Source: Hyphomicrobium sp. MC1 (GTDB lineage: Bacteria > Pseudomonadota > Alphaproteobacteria > Rhizobiales > Hyphomicrobiaceae). Taken from it: DNA of 64,000 nt. The notes below the pieces were generated by a model. The model ran no database searches. It saw only the letters and a program-made list of their open reading frames with translations, and was not told the DNA's origin. The DNA lies in contig NC_015717.1 in NCBI RefSeq assembly GCF_000253295.1, positions 1,054,001 through 1,118,000 of the forward strand, given 5' to 3'. Of this stretch, positions 37,349-46,354 are shown in pieces. The translations under genes and the position numbers were made by a program. The first letter of the stretch is position 1; each line of letters begins with the position of its first letter.

Positions 37349-40141
37349 TCAGGCCTTTGCCCTCGCGAGTTTCTTGGCTCCAGCGGACGTTGCAGGTGCT
37401 TTCTTGGCTGGCGCTTTTTCGGCTTTGGCCGCTGCGGTTTTCGTTGCGGCTGGCTTCTTCGCGGCTTTCGGTGCGGCGGCCTTGTCAGCTTTTGGCGCTT
37501 TCGCGGGTTTGTCGTCCTTCGCGGCTTTTGCCTTGGCACCGCGCGCGGGCTTGCCCTTCTTGCCACCGCCGTTGGCGGTGCGCTCGTTAATGAGGGCGAC
37601 GGCTTCGTCCATCGTCAGCTCGGCGGGGTTCTTCGCCTTGGGAACGGTGGCATTGACCTTATTGTGCGTGACGTAGGGACCATAACGGCCTTCGAGCACC
37701 TGCACTGCTCCGCCTTCGCTCGGGTGCTGCCCCAGGTCTTTCACGACCTTCGGTGCGTTACGCTGGAAGCGGCTCTTGCCACCGCCTGCGCGCTTTTCAG
37801 CGATGAGCGTGACAGCGCGATTAAGGCCAACCGTGAAGACGTCTTCCAGGCTTTCGAGGTTGACGTACGTTTTCGCGCCGTCCTTCTCATGTACGATGAA
37901 CGGTCCAAAACGGCCGAGACCGGCTGTAATCATGCCGCCTTCGTCGGGATGTTCGCCAACATCGCGCGGCAGCGACAGAAGCTGCATCGCGCGTTCGAAA
38001 TCGAGGGTCGCAGCGTCGATGCCGCGCGGAATGCTGGAGCGCTTCGGCTTCTCGTCGCCTTCGGCTTCGCCGAGCTGGATGTAAGGTCCGAAGCGGCCCG
38101 TCTTCATCGTGACGGCAAGACCGTCATCGTTGTAGCCGAGGATTTTGCCGTCGAGCGCGGCGGCGTCGCCGTCGGAGCTTTGCGTCAGCTGACGGGTATA
38201 GTTGCACTCTGGGTAATTTCCGCAGCCGATGAAGGCGCCATACTTGCCTGAGATTTTCAGGCTCAGGCGTCCAGTGCCGCACTTCGGGCAGAGGCGTGGA
38301 TCGCTGCCGTCGCCCTTATCGGGGAAGACGTGCGGTCCAAGCATCTCGTTCAGCGCTTCGAGGACGTCGCCGACGCGCAGATCCTTGATCTCGCCGACGG
38401 CCGCCATGAAGTCGCGCCAGAAGTCGCGCAGCACTTGCTTGTATTCCAGCTCGTCGTTGGAGATGAGGTCGAGCTTTTCTTCGAGGTCGGCGGTGAAATC
38501 GTATTCGACGTAGCGCTTGAAGAAGCTTTCGAGGAACGCGATGACGAGGCGGCCCTTATCTTCCGGGATCAGACGCTTCTTCTCGATGCGGACGTAGTCG
38601 CGATCGACAAGCACGGCCATCGTCGAAGCATAGGTCGACGGCCGGCCGATGCCGAGCTCTTCCATGCGCTTCACGAGCGTCGCTTCCGAGAAACGCGGCG
38701 GCGGCTGCGTGAAATGCTGGTCGGCGCTGATCTCTTTGTCTTTCAGGCGATCGCCGACTGCGAGCGGCGGCAAGCGACGGCTGTCGTCGTCCTCGTCGGC
38801 AGTGTCGTCCTTGCCTTTTTCGATGGTGCGAACGCGGTCGTCGCGGCCTTCCTCGTAGACCTTGAGGAAGCCGTCGAACATCAGAACCGAGCCGTTGGCG
38901 CGGAGGCCATAAGCTTTGCCGTCGGAACCTTTGACGTCGATTTCCGCTGTCGTCTGCTCGATGTCGGCGGCGGCCATCTGGCTGGCGATGGTGCGCTTCC
39001 AGATCAGGTCGTAAAGCGCGGCCTGATCCTTTTCGAGGTGCTTGCGGACCTGGTCGGGCTTGCGGCGCGGATCGGTCGGGCGGATGGCTTCGTGCGCTTC
39101 CTGGGCGTTCTTGGCCTTGGTTTTGTATTCGCGCGCGAAGGGCGTGTAGTTCTTGCCGTATTCGGCCGAGATCACGTCGCGGATCTGGCTGACGGCTTCC
39201 GGTACGATCTGGACGCCGTCGGTTCGCATATAAGTAATGAGGCCGACTGTCTCGCCGCCGATGTCGACACCTTCGTAGAGGCGCTGGGCGATCTGCATCG
39301 TCTGCTTGGCGGAGAAGCCGAGCTTGCGGGAAGCGTCCATCTGGAGCGTGGACGTCGTGAACGGCGGAAACGGATTGCGCTTCGTGGCCTTCTTCTCAAC
39401 GGACGCGATGCGGAAATCCTGCCCGAGCAGCGCCTTGCGGATTGCTGTCGCGGTCGCTTCGTCTTTAATGTCGAGTTTCTTCAGCGCCGTGCCGTCGATA
39501 GCGACGAGGCGCGAGCGGACGTCTTCGTTCTTGGCGGTCGAAAGGAGCGCCTCGATCGTCCAGTATTCTTCGGTCTTGAACGCCTCGATCTCGGCTTCGC
39601 GGTCGCAAACCAAGCGAAGCGCCACCGATTGGACGCGGCCCGCCGAACGCGAGCCCGGAAGCTTGCGCCACAGAACGGGAGACAGCGTAAAACCAACGAG
39701 ATAATCCAGCGCCCGGCGGGCGAGGTAGGCGTCAACCAGCGGCTCGTCGATCTTGCGCGGCTCTTTCAGCGCGGCGAGGATCGACTGCTTGGTAATGGCA
39801 TTGAACGCTACGCGCTCGACTTCGGTGTCTTTGCCGAGCGCCTTCTTCTGATTGAGAATTTGCAGGATGTGCCAGGAGATGGCTTCGCCTTCGCGATCAG
39901 GGTCGGTCGCGAGGATCAGCTTGTCGGCCTTTTTCACCGCTTCGGCGATTTCGCGCATGATCTTCTGGGATTTCGTATCGACTTCCCAGTGCATGTTGAA
40001 ATCATGATCGGGCTCGACGGAGCCATCTTTGGCCGGCAGGTCGCGCACGTGCCCGTAGGACGCGATGACCTTGTAACCCGAGCCCAAATATTTATTGATC
40101 GTCTTGGCCTTAGCGGCGGATTCGACGATGACGACGTTCAT
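37349..40141 (-). CDS. topA: DNA topoisomerase I
   Basis: A 930-residue type IA topoisomerase that relaxes negative supercoils. TOPRIM domain at the start (MNVVIVESAAKAKTINKYL, with ATDPDREGEAISWH), catalytic tyrosine in LITYMRTDG at about residue 315, and a C-terminal zinc finger CPKCGTGRL...FIGCGNYPEC, then two degenerate topo-finger repeats ending GRFGPY/GRYGPY. The last about 80 residues are a Lys/Ala/Pro tail like histone H1. It has no separate promoter I can identify. Confidence 0.96.
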   Translation of the reverse strand: MNVVIVESAAKAKTINKYLGSGYKVIASYGHVRDLPAKDGSVEPDHDFNMHWEVDTKSQKIMREIAEAVKKADKLILATDPDREGEAISWHILQILNQKKALGKDTEVERVAFNAITKQSILAALKEPRKIDEPLVDAYLARRALDYLVGFTLSPVLWRKLPGSRSAGRVQSVALRLVCDREAEIEAFKTEEYWTIEALLSTAKNEDVRSRLVAIDGTALKKLDIKDEATATAIRKALLGQDFRIASVEKKATKRNPFPPFTTSTLQMDASRKLGFSAKQTMQIAQRLYEGVDIGGETVGLITYMRTDGVQIVPEAVSQIRDVISAEYGKNYTPFAREYKTKAKNAQEAHEAIRPTDPRRKPDQVRKHLEKDQAALYDLIWKRTIASQMAAADIEQTTAEIDVKGSDGKAYGLRANGSVLMFDGFLKVYEEGRDDRVRTIEKGKDDTADEDDDSRRLPPLAVGDRLKDKEISADQHFTQPPPRFSEATLVKRMEELGIGRPSTYASTMAVLVDRDYVRIEKKRLIPEDKGRLVIAFLESFFKRYVEYDFTADLEEKLDLISNDELEYKQVLRDFWRDFMAAVGEIKDLRVGDVLEALNEMLGPHVFPDKGDGSDPRLCPKCGTGRLSLKISGKYGAFIGCGNYPECNYTRQLTQSSDGDAAALDGKILGYNDDGLAVTMKTGRFGPYIQLGEAEGDEKPKRSSIPRGIDAATLDFERAMQLLSLPRDVGEHPDEGGMITAGLGRFGPFIVHEKDGAKTYVNLESLEDVFTVGLNRAVTLIAEKRAGGGKSRFQRNAPKVVKDLGQHPSEGGAVQVLEGRYGPYVTHNKVNATVPKAKNPAELTMDEAVALINERTANGGGKKGKPARGAKAKAAKDDKPAKAPKADKAAAPKAAKKPAATKTAAAKAEKAPAKKAPATSAGAKKLARAKA

Positions 40142-40331
40142 CTGGCGATTTCGCTCCTCACGCCGTTAAACCCGCAATTGCTGCGGATTGGCGGGCTTCA
40201 TCTCTGCCGCCCGGCGGGCCGGGAACATGGTTGATCGTCGCGGCGCTGTCAAATGCCCGGTCTTTCTATTTTTGATTGTATTTTTGTTGATGTTGCCACC
40301 ATTTGGCGAGTAAGATGTTCTCGGGATATGG
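40142..40331. other. Gap upstream of topA
   Basis: 190 bases before the small plus-strand gene; AT-rich around 40255-40320, consistent with a promoter for topA on the minus strand and one for the small gene on the plus strand. No precise elements called. Confidence 0.4.
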
Positions 40332-40541
40332 ATGGTGGTGGGAATGATCGCAAGCACAATGGACGATTTGCATCATAATCGGCTTTCCGGCGGTTCGGGC
40401 GATGAGCGGCGGGAACGGCTTGAGTATCTCGCTGATTTGCTGGGACAATTGCAGCAAATGGCGGACCAGCATGGGTGCCGGAAGCTGTCTCGCATGCTCG
40501 CGATATCGCACGCCGAGGCACAACGCGAGACGCTCAGGTGA
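40332..40541 (+). CDS. Small conserved-looking protein of unknown function
   Basis: Up to 69 residues, opposite to topA and dprA. The part after MDDLHHNRLSGGSGDERRER reads as one amphipathic helix pair (LEYLADLLGQLQQMADQHG, then CRKLSRMLAISHAEAQRE), a pattern I associate with small alphaproteobacterial proteins of 55-65 residues, from memory only. Starts at 40344 (GTGGGA upstream) or 40359 are also possible. Function unknown. Its end lies 35 bases before the dprA stop, convergent. Confidence 0.55.
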   Translation: MVVGMIASTMDDLHHNRLSGGSGDERRERLEYLADLLGQLQQMADQHGCRKLSRMLAISHAEAQRETLR

Positions 40542-40575
40542 GGCTCCTAACGAGCGTAAGGAGCGGTCGCTGGGC

Positions 40576-41757
40576 TCAAATCGCGGTCGCCTTCAGGGCG
40601 ACAAGGCTTTGGCCCTGCCGTTCGATACGCCCCGCCAGATCGAGTTCCAGGAGGGCAACCTGCACGGCTTGGACGTTAAGGCCCGTTTGGCGGGCGATGG
40701 CGTCAGTGGCGACGGGCGCGGGCCCTAGGGCCGTCAGAACGGCATTCAGAACGTCTTCGGATGCCATCTCGGGTGCGGGAGGTGATGGGAGGGCGGTTGG
40801 TTGCGGCTCTCGGTCGGTGAAATCGAACCGGCGTTCTTCGATACCAAGGATCGGCCTCAAGACCTCTATAATATCCGAGACCTCCGTCACCAGCGTGGCG
40901 CCCTGCTTAATCAGGCGGTTAGTGCCTTCCGCGCGCGGGTCGAGTGGGTGGCCGGGGACGGCGAAGACCTCGCGGCCGAGCTCGTTCGCGTAGCGGGCGG
41001 TGACGAGCGTGCCTGAGCGGGCGGCGGCTTCGATGATGACGACGCCATAGACGAGGCCCGCAATGATGCGATTGCGGCGGGGGAAGTCCTTATCGCGGGG
41101 TTTCAATCCGGGAGGGCGTTCCGTGACGAGGCAGCCTTCCGTACCGATGCGGGCCTGAAGCTCGGCGTGTTCCGGCGGATAGACCCAGTCGATGCCTCCG
41201 GCGACCACAGCGATCGTTCCGCTGCCCAAAGACGCGTCGTGTGCAGCTTTGTCTATGCCGCGGGCAAGGCCGGATACGATGACGAAGCCTGCTTCCGCCA
41301 ATTGGCTCGCAAACAATCTGGTCAGTTGCATGCCTGCTGCTGAGGATTGGCGCGAGCCAACGATGGCTATGGACGGCCGTTTCAGCAGGTTCAGATCACC
41401 CTTCACATAAAGCATCGGCGGCGGAGCTTCGATGCCTCCCAGAACCTGCGGATACCCGTGCTCGATCGTGAAGAACGGCATTGCACCGATGCGTGCGGCA
41501 GTTGCGAGTTCGCGTTCGGCGTCGGCTTTTGGGCAAATTCGGATCGGCCGCCCTGAGCCGCCACGCCGCGAGAGCGTCGGCAGGATCTCTAGCGCTTTCG
41601 CCGCTCCGCCGTAATAATTGATCAGATCACGAAAGGTGACAGGGCCGACATTCTCCGAGCGGATCAGGCGCAGGCAGGCGATCCGTTCTTCATCGGAGAG
41701 CCCGGCAGGCGGCGGCGCGGGAATGAAAAGCTCGGGCTGATCAGGTTTTGGAGCCAA
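40576..41757 (-). CDS. dprA: DNA processing protein DprA
   Basis: A 393-residue protein that loads RecA on incoming single-stranded DNA in transformation and has wider recombination roles. The Rossmann-like core has VGSRQSSAAGMQLTR, SGLARGIDKAAH, GGIDWVYPPEH and RNRIIAGLVYGVVIIEAAARSGTL. An N-terminal SAM-like segment and a C-terminal winged helix (about 325-393) are present, so it is full length. It overlaps plsY by 17 bases. Confidence 0.94.
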   Translation of the reverse strand: MAPKPDQPELFIPAPPPAGLSDEERIACLRLIRSENVGPVTFRDLINYYGGAAKALEILPTLSRRGGSGRPIRICPKADAERELATAARIGAMPFFTIEHGYPQVLGGIEAPPPMLYVKGDLNLLKRPSIAIVGSRQSSAAGMQLTRLFASQLAEAGFVIVSGLARGIDKAAHDASLGSGTIAVVAGGIDWVYPPEHAELQARIGTEGCLVTERPPGLKPRDKDFPRRNRIIAGLVYGVVIIEAAARSGTLVTARYANELGREVFAVPGHPLDPRAEGTNRLIKQGATLVTEVSDIIEVLRPILGIEERRFDFTDREPQPTALPSPPAPEMASEDVLNAVLTALGPAPVATDAIARQTGLNVQAVQVALLELDLAGRIERQGQSLVALKATAI

Positions 41758-42373
41758 TCCGCGGCTCCTCCCCAGCCATCAGACGTTCGATATTGGCGCG
41801 ATGTTTGATGAGCACCACGATGCTCATCAGAGTGACGGTGATGGCGAGCGCGCGGTCTCCCCATATCCAGGCGGCGACGGGAACGGCGATCGTCGCAACG
41901 ATGGCCGCAAGCGAGGATATCTTGCCGACTTTCGCAACTGCAAGCCAAAGCACGGCGAAAAGCAGAGCGAGTTGCCAAGCGAGGGCAATGAGAACACCGA
42001 CGTACGTCGCGACGCCCTTGCCGCCTTTGAAACCAAGCCAAACCGGATAGATGTGTCCGAGGAAGGCTGCGAGACCGGCCACCATCGCGGCGGTTTCGCC
42101 GAGCCAGGCGCGTGCGATCAGGACGGCGGCGGCGCCTTTGGCGGCATCAAGCAGAAGCGTCGCTGCGGCGAGCTTTTTATTGCCCGTTCGGAGGACGTTG
42201 GTCGCACCGATGTTGCCCGAGCCGATGCTGCGGATGTCGCCCAGTCCGGCGGCGCGTGTCAGCAGTAGGCCGAACGGAATGGAGCCGAGCAGATAACCGA
42301 GAAGTGCCGCCACGGCGTGCGGCTGCCATGAGCCGTTGTCCGTCAGCAAAGCCAAGGGTGACAACAAGCTCAT
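41741..42373 (-). CDS. plsY: Glycerol-3-phosphate acyltransferase PlsY
   Basis: A 210-residue inner-membrane enzyme that moves an acyl group from acyl-phosphate to glycerol-3-phosphate, the first step of phospholipid synthesis. Family blocks: GYLLGSIPFGLLLTR, SIGSGNIGATNVLRTG, LGHIYPVWLGFKGGKGVAT and the C-terminal IKHRANIERL. About five membrane helices. Located between pyrC' and dprA. Confidence 0.95.
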   Translation of the reverse strand: MSLLSPLALLTDNGSWQPHAVAALLGYLLGSIPFGLLLTRAAGLGDIRSIGSGNIGATNVLRTGNKKLAAATLLLDAAKGAAAVLIARAWLGETAAMVAGLAAFLGHIYPVWLGFKGGKGVATYVGVLIALAWQLALLFAVLWLAVAKVGKISSLAAIVATIAVPVAAWIWGDRALAITVTLMSIVVLIKHRANIERLMAGEEPRIGSKT

Positions 42374-42423
42374 GACTGGAATCTCTCGTGTGCGAAATGG
42401 AGCGTCGCCGAGAGAGGTAATGC

Positions 42424-43755
42424 CTAGGTGCGTTCGACGCCAGCGTATTCATAAACGGTCTGGCCCGCGACCATCGTCCTCAAGACGCGGCCTTGCATCT
42501 TGGCCTCATCGAAGGGCGTGTTCTTGGAGCGCGAACGCAGGAGATCCTTGTTCACGACCCAGGGTTCGCCGGGGTCGAACAGGACGAGGTCGGCGATGGA
42601 GCCCTTCGCAAGTCGGCCGGAGTGCAGACCGAGCAGTCGCGCGGGGTTGATGGTCAGCGCTTTCAGCATGGCCGACAGCGTCATGTCGCCGGAGTGAACG
42701 AGCCGGAGCGCGGCAGAGAGCAGCGTTTCGAGGCCCACGGCGCCGTCGGCGGCTTCCGAAAACGGTCGCCGCTTGGTGTCGGCGTCCTGTGGGTCGTGGC
42801 TCGATACGATGATGTCGATATCGCCGTTGGCGACACCTTGGACCATGGCGACGCGGTCTTCCTCACGCCGCAGAGGCGGACGCACCTTGAAGAACGTGCG
42901 GTACGGGCCGATGTCGTTCTCGTTTAGCGTCAGATGATTGATCGAGACGCCGCAGCTGACAGGCAGTTTTTTGGCCTTGGCGGCCTTGATGACGTCGAGG
43001 CTTTCCTGGCAGCTGATCGTTGCGGCGTGATAGCGCCCGCCCGTCATTTCGACGAGGCGAACGTCGCGTTCGAGGGCGATGGTCTCGGAGATCTTGGAAA
43101 CGCCGGAGAGGCCGAGACGTGCCGCGACTTCGCCCGAGTTCATGGCGCCTGTCGAGAGATACGGGTCTTCAGTGTGATGCACGACGAGGGCGTTGAAGTC
43201 TTTGGAGTAGCTCAGGACGTTGCGCATCACGCGGGTGTTGACCACGCTCGCTTTGCCGTTCGAGAAGGCGATGGCGCCGGCGCGTTTCAACAGACCGATT
43301 TCGGTCATTTCCTCGCCCTGCAAGCCTTTCGTCATCGCGGCCATGGTGTGGACGTGGACGAGGGCGTTGTCGCGGGCGCGGCGCTGAATGAAATCGACGA
43401 GCGCGACTTGGTCGATCACCGGATTGGTATCCGGCATGACAACGATGGTCGTAACGCCGCCTGCCGCGGCAGCGTGGCTCGCAGTCTTGAGCGTTTCGCG
43501 ATGTTCGTAGCCGGGTTCGCCGGTGAAGACCTGTGCGTCGATCAAACCAGGAGCCAGGATGTGACCTTTGCAGTCTATGACCGACGCGCCTTCCGGTGCG
43601 TTGCGGCGCAGATGGCTGCCGAGATCGGCGATCAAGCCGTCCTTGACCAGAAGGCCGCCGGGCTCATCGCGGTTCGATGCCGGGTCGATCAGGCGAGCAT
43701 TGATGAAGACGGTTGCGGGGCCGACGCTCTTCGGCTTTTCGATCGGTTTTCTCAT
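42424..43755 (-). CDS. Dihydroorotase homologue, catalytically dead (PyrC'/PyrX type)
   Basis: A 443-residue amidohydrolase-fold protein resembling class I dihydroorotase, but the metal site is gone. The HxH of active enzymes reads DAQVF (Gln75, Phe77), the SDDG motif reads SNGK at about 165, the CH of HxCH reads YHAATIS, and TDHAPH reads SSHDPQ. In Pseudomonas and some rhizobia such pseudo-dihydroorotases hold aspartate carbamoyltransferase in a dodecameric complex. That role is inferred here from the four-base overlap with pyrB. Active dihydroorotase must be encoded elsewhere. Confidence 0.9.
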   Translation of the reverse strand: MRKPIEKPKSVGPATVFINARLIDPASNRDEPGGLLVKDGLIADLGSHLRRNAPEGASVIDCKGHILAPGLIDAQVFTGEPGYEHRETLKTASHAAAAGGVTTIVVMPDTNPVIDQVALVDFIQRRARDNALVHVHTMAAMTKGLQGEEMTEIGLLKRAGAIAFSNGKASVVNTRVMRNVLSYSKDFNALVVHHTEDPYLSTGAMNSGEVAARLGLSGVSKISETIALERDVRLVEMTGGRYHAATISCQESLDVIKAAKAKKLPVSCGVSINHLTLNENDIGPYRTFFKVRPPLRREEDRVAMVQGVANGDIDIIVSSHDPQDADTKRRPFSEAADGAVGLETLLSAALRLVHSGDMTLSAMLKALTINPARLLGLHSGRLAKGSIADLVLFDPGEPWVVNKDLLRSRSKNTPFDEAKMQGRVLRTMVAGQTVYEYAGVERT

Positions 43756-44726
43756 GGCGCATCCTCCGCGAAGCCGGGAAGGTGCGCAGACAAGGCTTCA
43801 AGAACGGCCATGCGAACTGCAACGCCCATTTCTACCTGCTCGCGGATAACGCTTCTGGAATGATCGGCAACGGTCGAGGCGATCTCGACGCCGCGGTTCA
43901 TCGGCCCTGGATGCATGACAAGCGCATCGGGCTTGGCGCGAGCGAGCTTTTCGTGATCGAGGCCAAAGAAGTGAAAGAATTCACGGCTGGAGGGAACGTA
44001 GGATGCTTCCATCCGTTCGCGCTGCAGACGCAGCATCATGACGATATCGACGCCTTCGATGCCTTTCCACATGTCGGTGAAAACTTCGCAGCCGAGCCGT
44101 TCGGGCGAGGAGGGCAGAAGCGTCGTCGGAGCAATGAGGCGGACGTGAGCGCCGAGCGCGTTCAAGACGTTGATGTTGGAGCGCGCGACGCGCGAATGGA
44201 GAATGTCGCCGCAGATCGCGACCGTCAGTCCGGCGACGCGGCCTTTTGCGCGACGGATCGTCAGCGCATCGAGCAGGGCTTGCGTCGGATGCTGATGCGC
44301 GCCGTCACCTGCGTTGATGACCGAGCAATCGACTTTCTGAGACAAAAGTTCGACTGCGCCAGCCGCGTGATGGCGCACGACGATGATATCCGGCCGCATG
44401 GCGTTGAGCGTCACGGCGGTATCGACGAGCGTTTCGCCCTTCGTGACGGACGACGTCGCGACATTCATGTTCATGACGTCGGCGCTCAAGCGCTTGCCCG
44501 CCATCTCGAATGACGACTGGGTGCGTGTCGACGATTCAAAGAAGAGATTGATCAGCGTTCGGCCCGCGAGGACCTGCCGCTTGCGGCCATTGTTGCGGAT
44601 GTGATCAGCGTTCCGGTCCGCGAGATCGAGAAGAAAATTGATCTCATTGGCTGACAAACCTTCGCAGGTCAGCAAATGGCGGCGCGGAAAAACCTTCAGC
44701 GCGTTGGAATTCGATTTCGTTGTCAT
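43752..44726 (-). CDS. pyrB: Aspartate carbamoyltransferase catalytic chain
   Basis: A 324-residue enzyme for the committed pyrimidine step, carbamoyl phosphate + aspartate. Motifs: FFESSTRTQSSFE for carbamoyl phosphate, NAGDGAHQHPTQALLD, HSRVARSN, and MHPGPMNRGVEI. ATG 44726 (MTTKSNSNALKVF) fits family starts; the frame is open to 44765. The stop overlaps the pyrC' start in ATGA, which favours equal synthesis of the partners. First gene of the leftward run to rpmG. Confidence 0.95.
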   Translation of the reverse strand: MTTKSNSNALKVFPRRHLLTCEGLSANEINFLLDLADRNADHIRNNGRKRQVLAGRTLINLFFESSTRTQSSFEMAGKRLSADVMNMNVATSSVTKGETLVDTAVTLNAMRPDIIVVRHHAAGAVELLSQKVDCSVINAGDGAHQHPTQALLDALTIRRAKGRVAGLTVAICGDILHSRVARSNINVLNALGAHVRLIAPTTLLPSSPERLGCEVFTDMWKGIEGVDIVMMLRLQRERMEASYVPSSREFFHFFGLDHEKLARAKPDALVMHPGPMNRGVEIASTVADHSRSVIREQVEMGVAVRMAVLEALSAHLPGFAEDAP

Positions 44727-44891
44727 TAAAGGCGCTTCTATAGGGGGAGTCTTGCGGGGCCGCAAGCTCGGGGCGCGACATCAATCGCAAACCTCTTAAC
44801 GGAGCCTGAAATGCCACGCTTCGTGTGGCCGAAAGTCGGGGACAAAGCGAGTGTGGCGCACCGTTCGACGGGGTCACCAGCTGCGCCTTTT

Positions 44892-44920
44892 GTCATCCTC
44901 AGCACAAGCGGGAGGATGAC
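44892..44920. repeat. Dispersed palindrome copy 16 bases past ruvX
   Basis: GTCATCCTC (44892-44900), 11-base loop AGCACAAGCGG, GAGGATGAC (44912-44920); nine perfect pairs. Same family as the copies at 9.4 and 13.95 kb. Confidence 0.75.
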
Positions 44921-44936
44921 ATTTGGACGATTGCCG

Positions 44937-45437
44937 CTAGTTGTCCTGCTTCAGGCGGTCTAGGGCGCTTTGCAGGATTATGGTGGCAGCGAGCTTGTCG
45001 ATGACCGCGGCGCGGCGTTTGCGGGTCTGATCGGCGTCAATTAGCATGCGTTCGGCTTCGGCAGTCGTCAGGCGTTCGTCCCAGAGCAGAATCGGCAGCG
45101 GCGACAACTTGTTGAGGTTGCGGGCAAGTGCGCGGGTGGCCTGGGCGCGTGGGCCTTCAGTGCCGTCGAGATTTCGCGGCAGGCCAAGCACAAACCCCGA
45201 GACGCCGTGCTCGGCGACGATGGCAAACAGTCGTGCCGCATCAGCGGTGAACTTTGTCCTGCGGATCGTTTCGAGGGGGGACGCTATCGTGCGCCGTACG
45301 TCAGACAGGGCAAGGCCGAGCGTCTTCGTTCCGGCGTCGATCCCGATCAGCCGGCCCGCGCCGGTCGTGGCGTCGCGAAAGTGATGGTGATCTTCGGTGG
45401 TTAGTCCCGACGGCGGGGAAACGGTGGGTTGTGTCAC
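44937..45437 (-). CDS. ruvX: Putative Holliday junction resolvase YqgF/RuvX
   Basis: A 166-residue RNase H-fold protein: LIGIDAGTKTLGLALSD holds the first acidic residue, GVSGFVLGLPRNLDGTEGPRA the middle motif, and PILLWDERLTTAEAERML the DER motif. YqgF members act in 16S rRNA 5' maturation and may resolve junctions. The N-terminal about 25 residues are extra. Divergent from gatC across 208 bases. Confidence 0.94.
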   Translation of the reverse strand: MTQPTVSPPSGLTTEDHHHFRDATTGAGRLIGIDAGTKTLGLALSDVRRTIASPLETIRRTKFTADAARLFAIVAEHGVSGFVLGLPRNLDGTEGPRAQATRALARNLNKLSPLPILLWDERLTTAEAERMLIDADQTRKRRAAVIDKLAATIILQSALDRLKQDN

Positions 45438-45645
45438 TGGGCGCCTAATTTCGGCTGCAAAGGGTCATGACGCAACGCTCTAGCAGGTCCGGCGACAAAT
45501 TGGCATCGCCAACGGGCCTTATCCGGCTTTCCCGGTCCGTTTCCGTGACTTGAACCCCTTGCGGAATGCCGCCGCTGGTTGCATTGGTGGCGTTCGCCCG
45601 GTTATGAGAGCGGCGCAATCCCCCGATTTCTTGAAGGGACTTTTC

Positions 45646-45933
45646 ATGCAGGTCGATGAAGCGACCGTTCGCCGTATCGCGCGCCTCGCCCGTATCAAGG
45701 TGAGCGACGAGGAGGCCAAGGGTCTCGAGAAGGAGCTTTCCGGCATTCTCGACTGGGTCAAGCAACTCGATGAGGTCGATACGTCGGCGGTCGAGCCGAT
45801 GACGCGGGTCGTCGATCAAAAGCTCAAGATGCGGGACGACGTCGTGACGGACGGCGAGATTGCCGACCAGATCACGGCGAATGCGCCGATGGCGGAAGAC
45901 AATTTCTTCGTGGTGCCCAAGGTCGTGGAGTGA
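45646..45933 (+). CDS. gatC: Aspartyl/glutamyl-tRNA amidotransferase subunit C
   Basis: A 95-residue subunit that stabilises GatA in the amidotransferase converting Glu-tRNAGln and Asp-tRNAAsn. It has VRRIARLARIKVSDEEAKGL, LSGILDWVKQLDEVDTS and VEPM. ATG 45646 follows GAAGGGA; upstream frame is not conserved. First gene of a six-gene operon. Confidence 0.95.
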   Translation: MQVDEATVRRIARLARIKVSDEEAKGLEKELSGILDWVKQLDEVDTSAVEPMTRVVDQKLKMRDDVVTDGEIADQITANAPMAEDNFFVVPKVVE

Positions 45934-45937
45934 CCGA

Positions 45938-46354
45938 ATGTTTCATGCGTTGCTTGCTGTTGCAGCAGTGATGCTGGCTTCCGGGATGGCGCAGGCTGAG
46001 GAAACGAAGCTTGACGCCGCGTTCGTCGGCGACGGGACGTACTCGCCGACAACCGGATGCAAGAAACTCGAGGATATCCAGAACGGCAAGGATGCGCCGA
46101 ACATCGCGACCTATCCGCTGACGTTGACGCGTGAAGGAACGGGAAGTTGGGAAGGCGGCTGCAATTTTGCAGCGCTACGCGAAGTGAAGTCGAACGTCTT
46201 CGAGGGCAAGATGCAGTGCTCAGAAGGCGCAGAAGAATACGCACAGACGGTGACGTTCACGCGTCTGGATGCCGACCGCATCGAGGTCAGAAGCGGAACG
46301 GAGGCGCTGGTTTATGAGCGCTGCAAAGGTTTAAAAGGGAAAGTCGAGCGGTGA
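45938..46354 (+). CDS. Small periplasmic protein inside the gat operon
   Basis: A 138-residue secreted protein with signal peptide 1-21 ending AQA. The mature part begins EETKLDAAFVGDGTYSP and has four cysteines (in TGCKKL, GGCNFA, MQCSEG and YERCKG), likely two disulfides. I do not recognise a family. GGAG before ATG 45938, four bases after gatC, and GTGA overlap with gatA show full integration in the operon, though its product would act outside the cytoplasm. Confidence 0.8.
   Translation: MFHALLAVAAVMLASGMAQAEETKLDAAFVGDGTYSPTTGCKKLEDIQNGKDAPNIATYPLTLTREGTGSWEGGCNFAALREVKSNVFEGKMQCSEGAEEYAQTVTFTRLDADRIEVRSGTEALVYERCKGLKGKVER

Noticed and set aside
38330..40234. 634-codon plus-strand frame opposite topA
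   Set aside because: It lies wholly antisense to clear topA; GC-rich third-position bias opens long shadow frames here. No protein character.
42934..43863. 309-codon plus-strand frame opposite pyrC'
   Set aside because: Antisense shadow; no recognisable domain.
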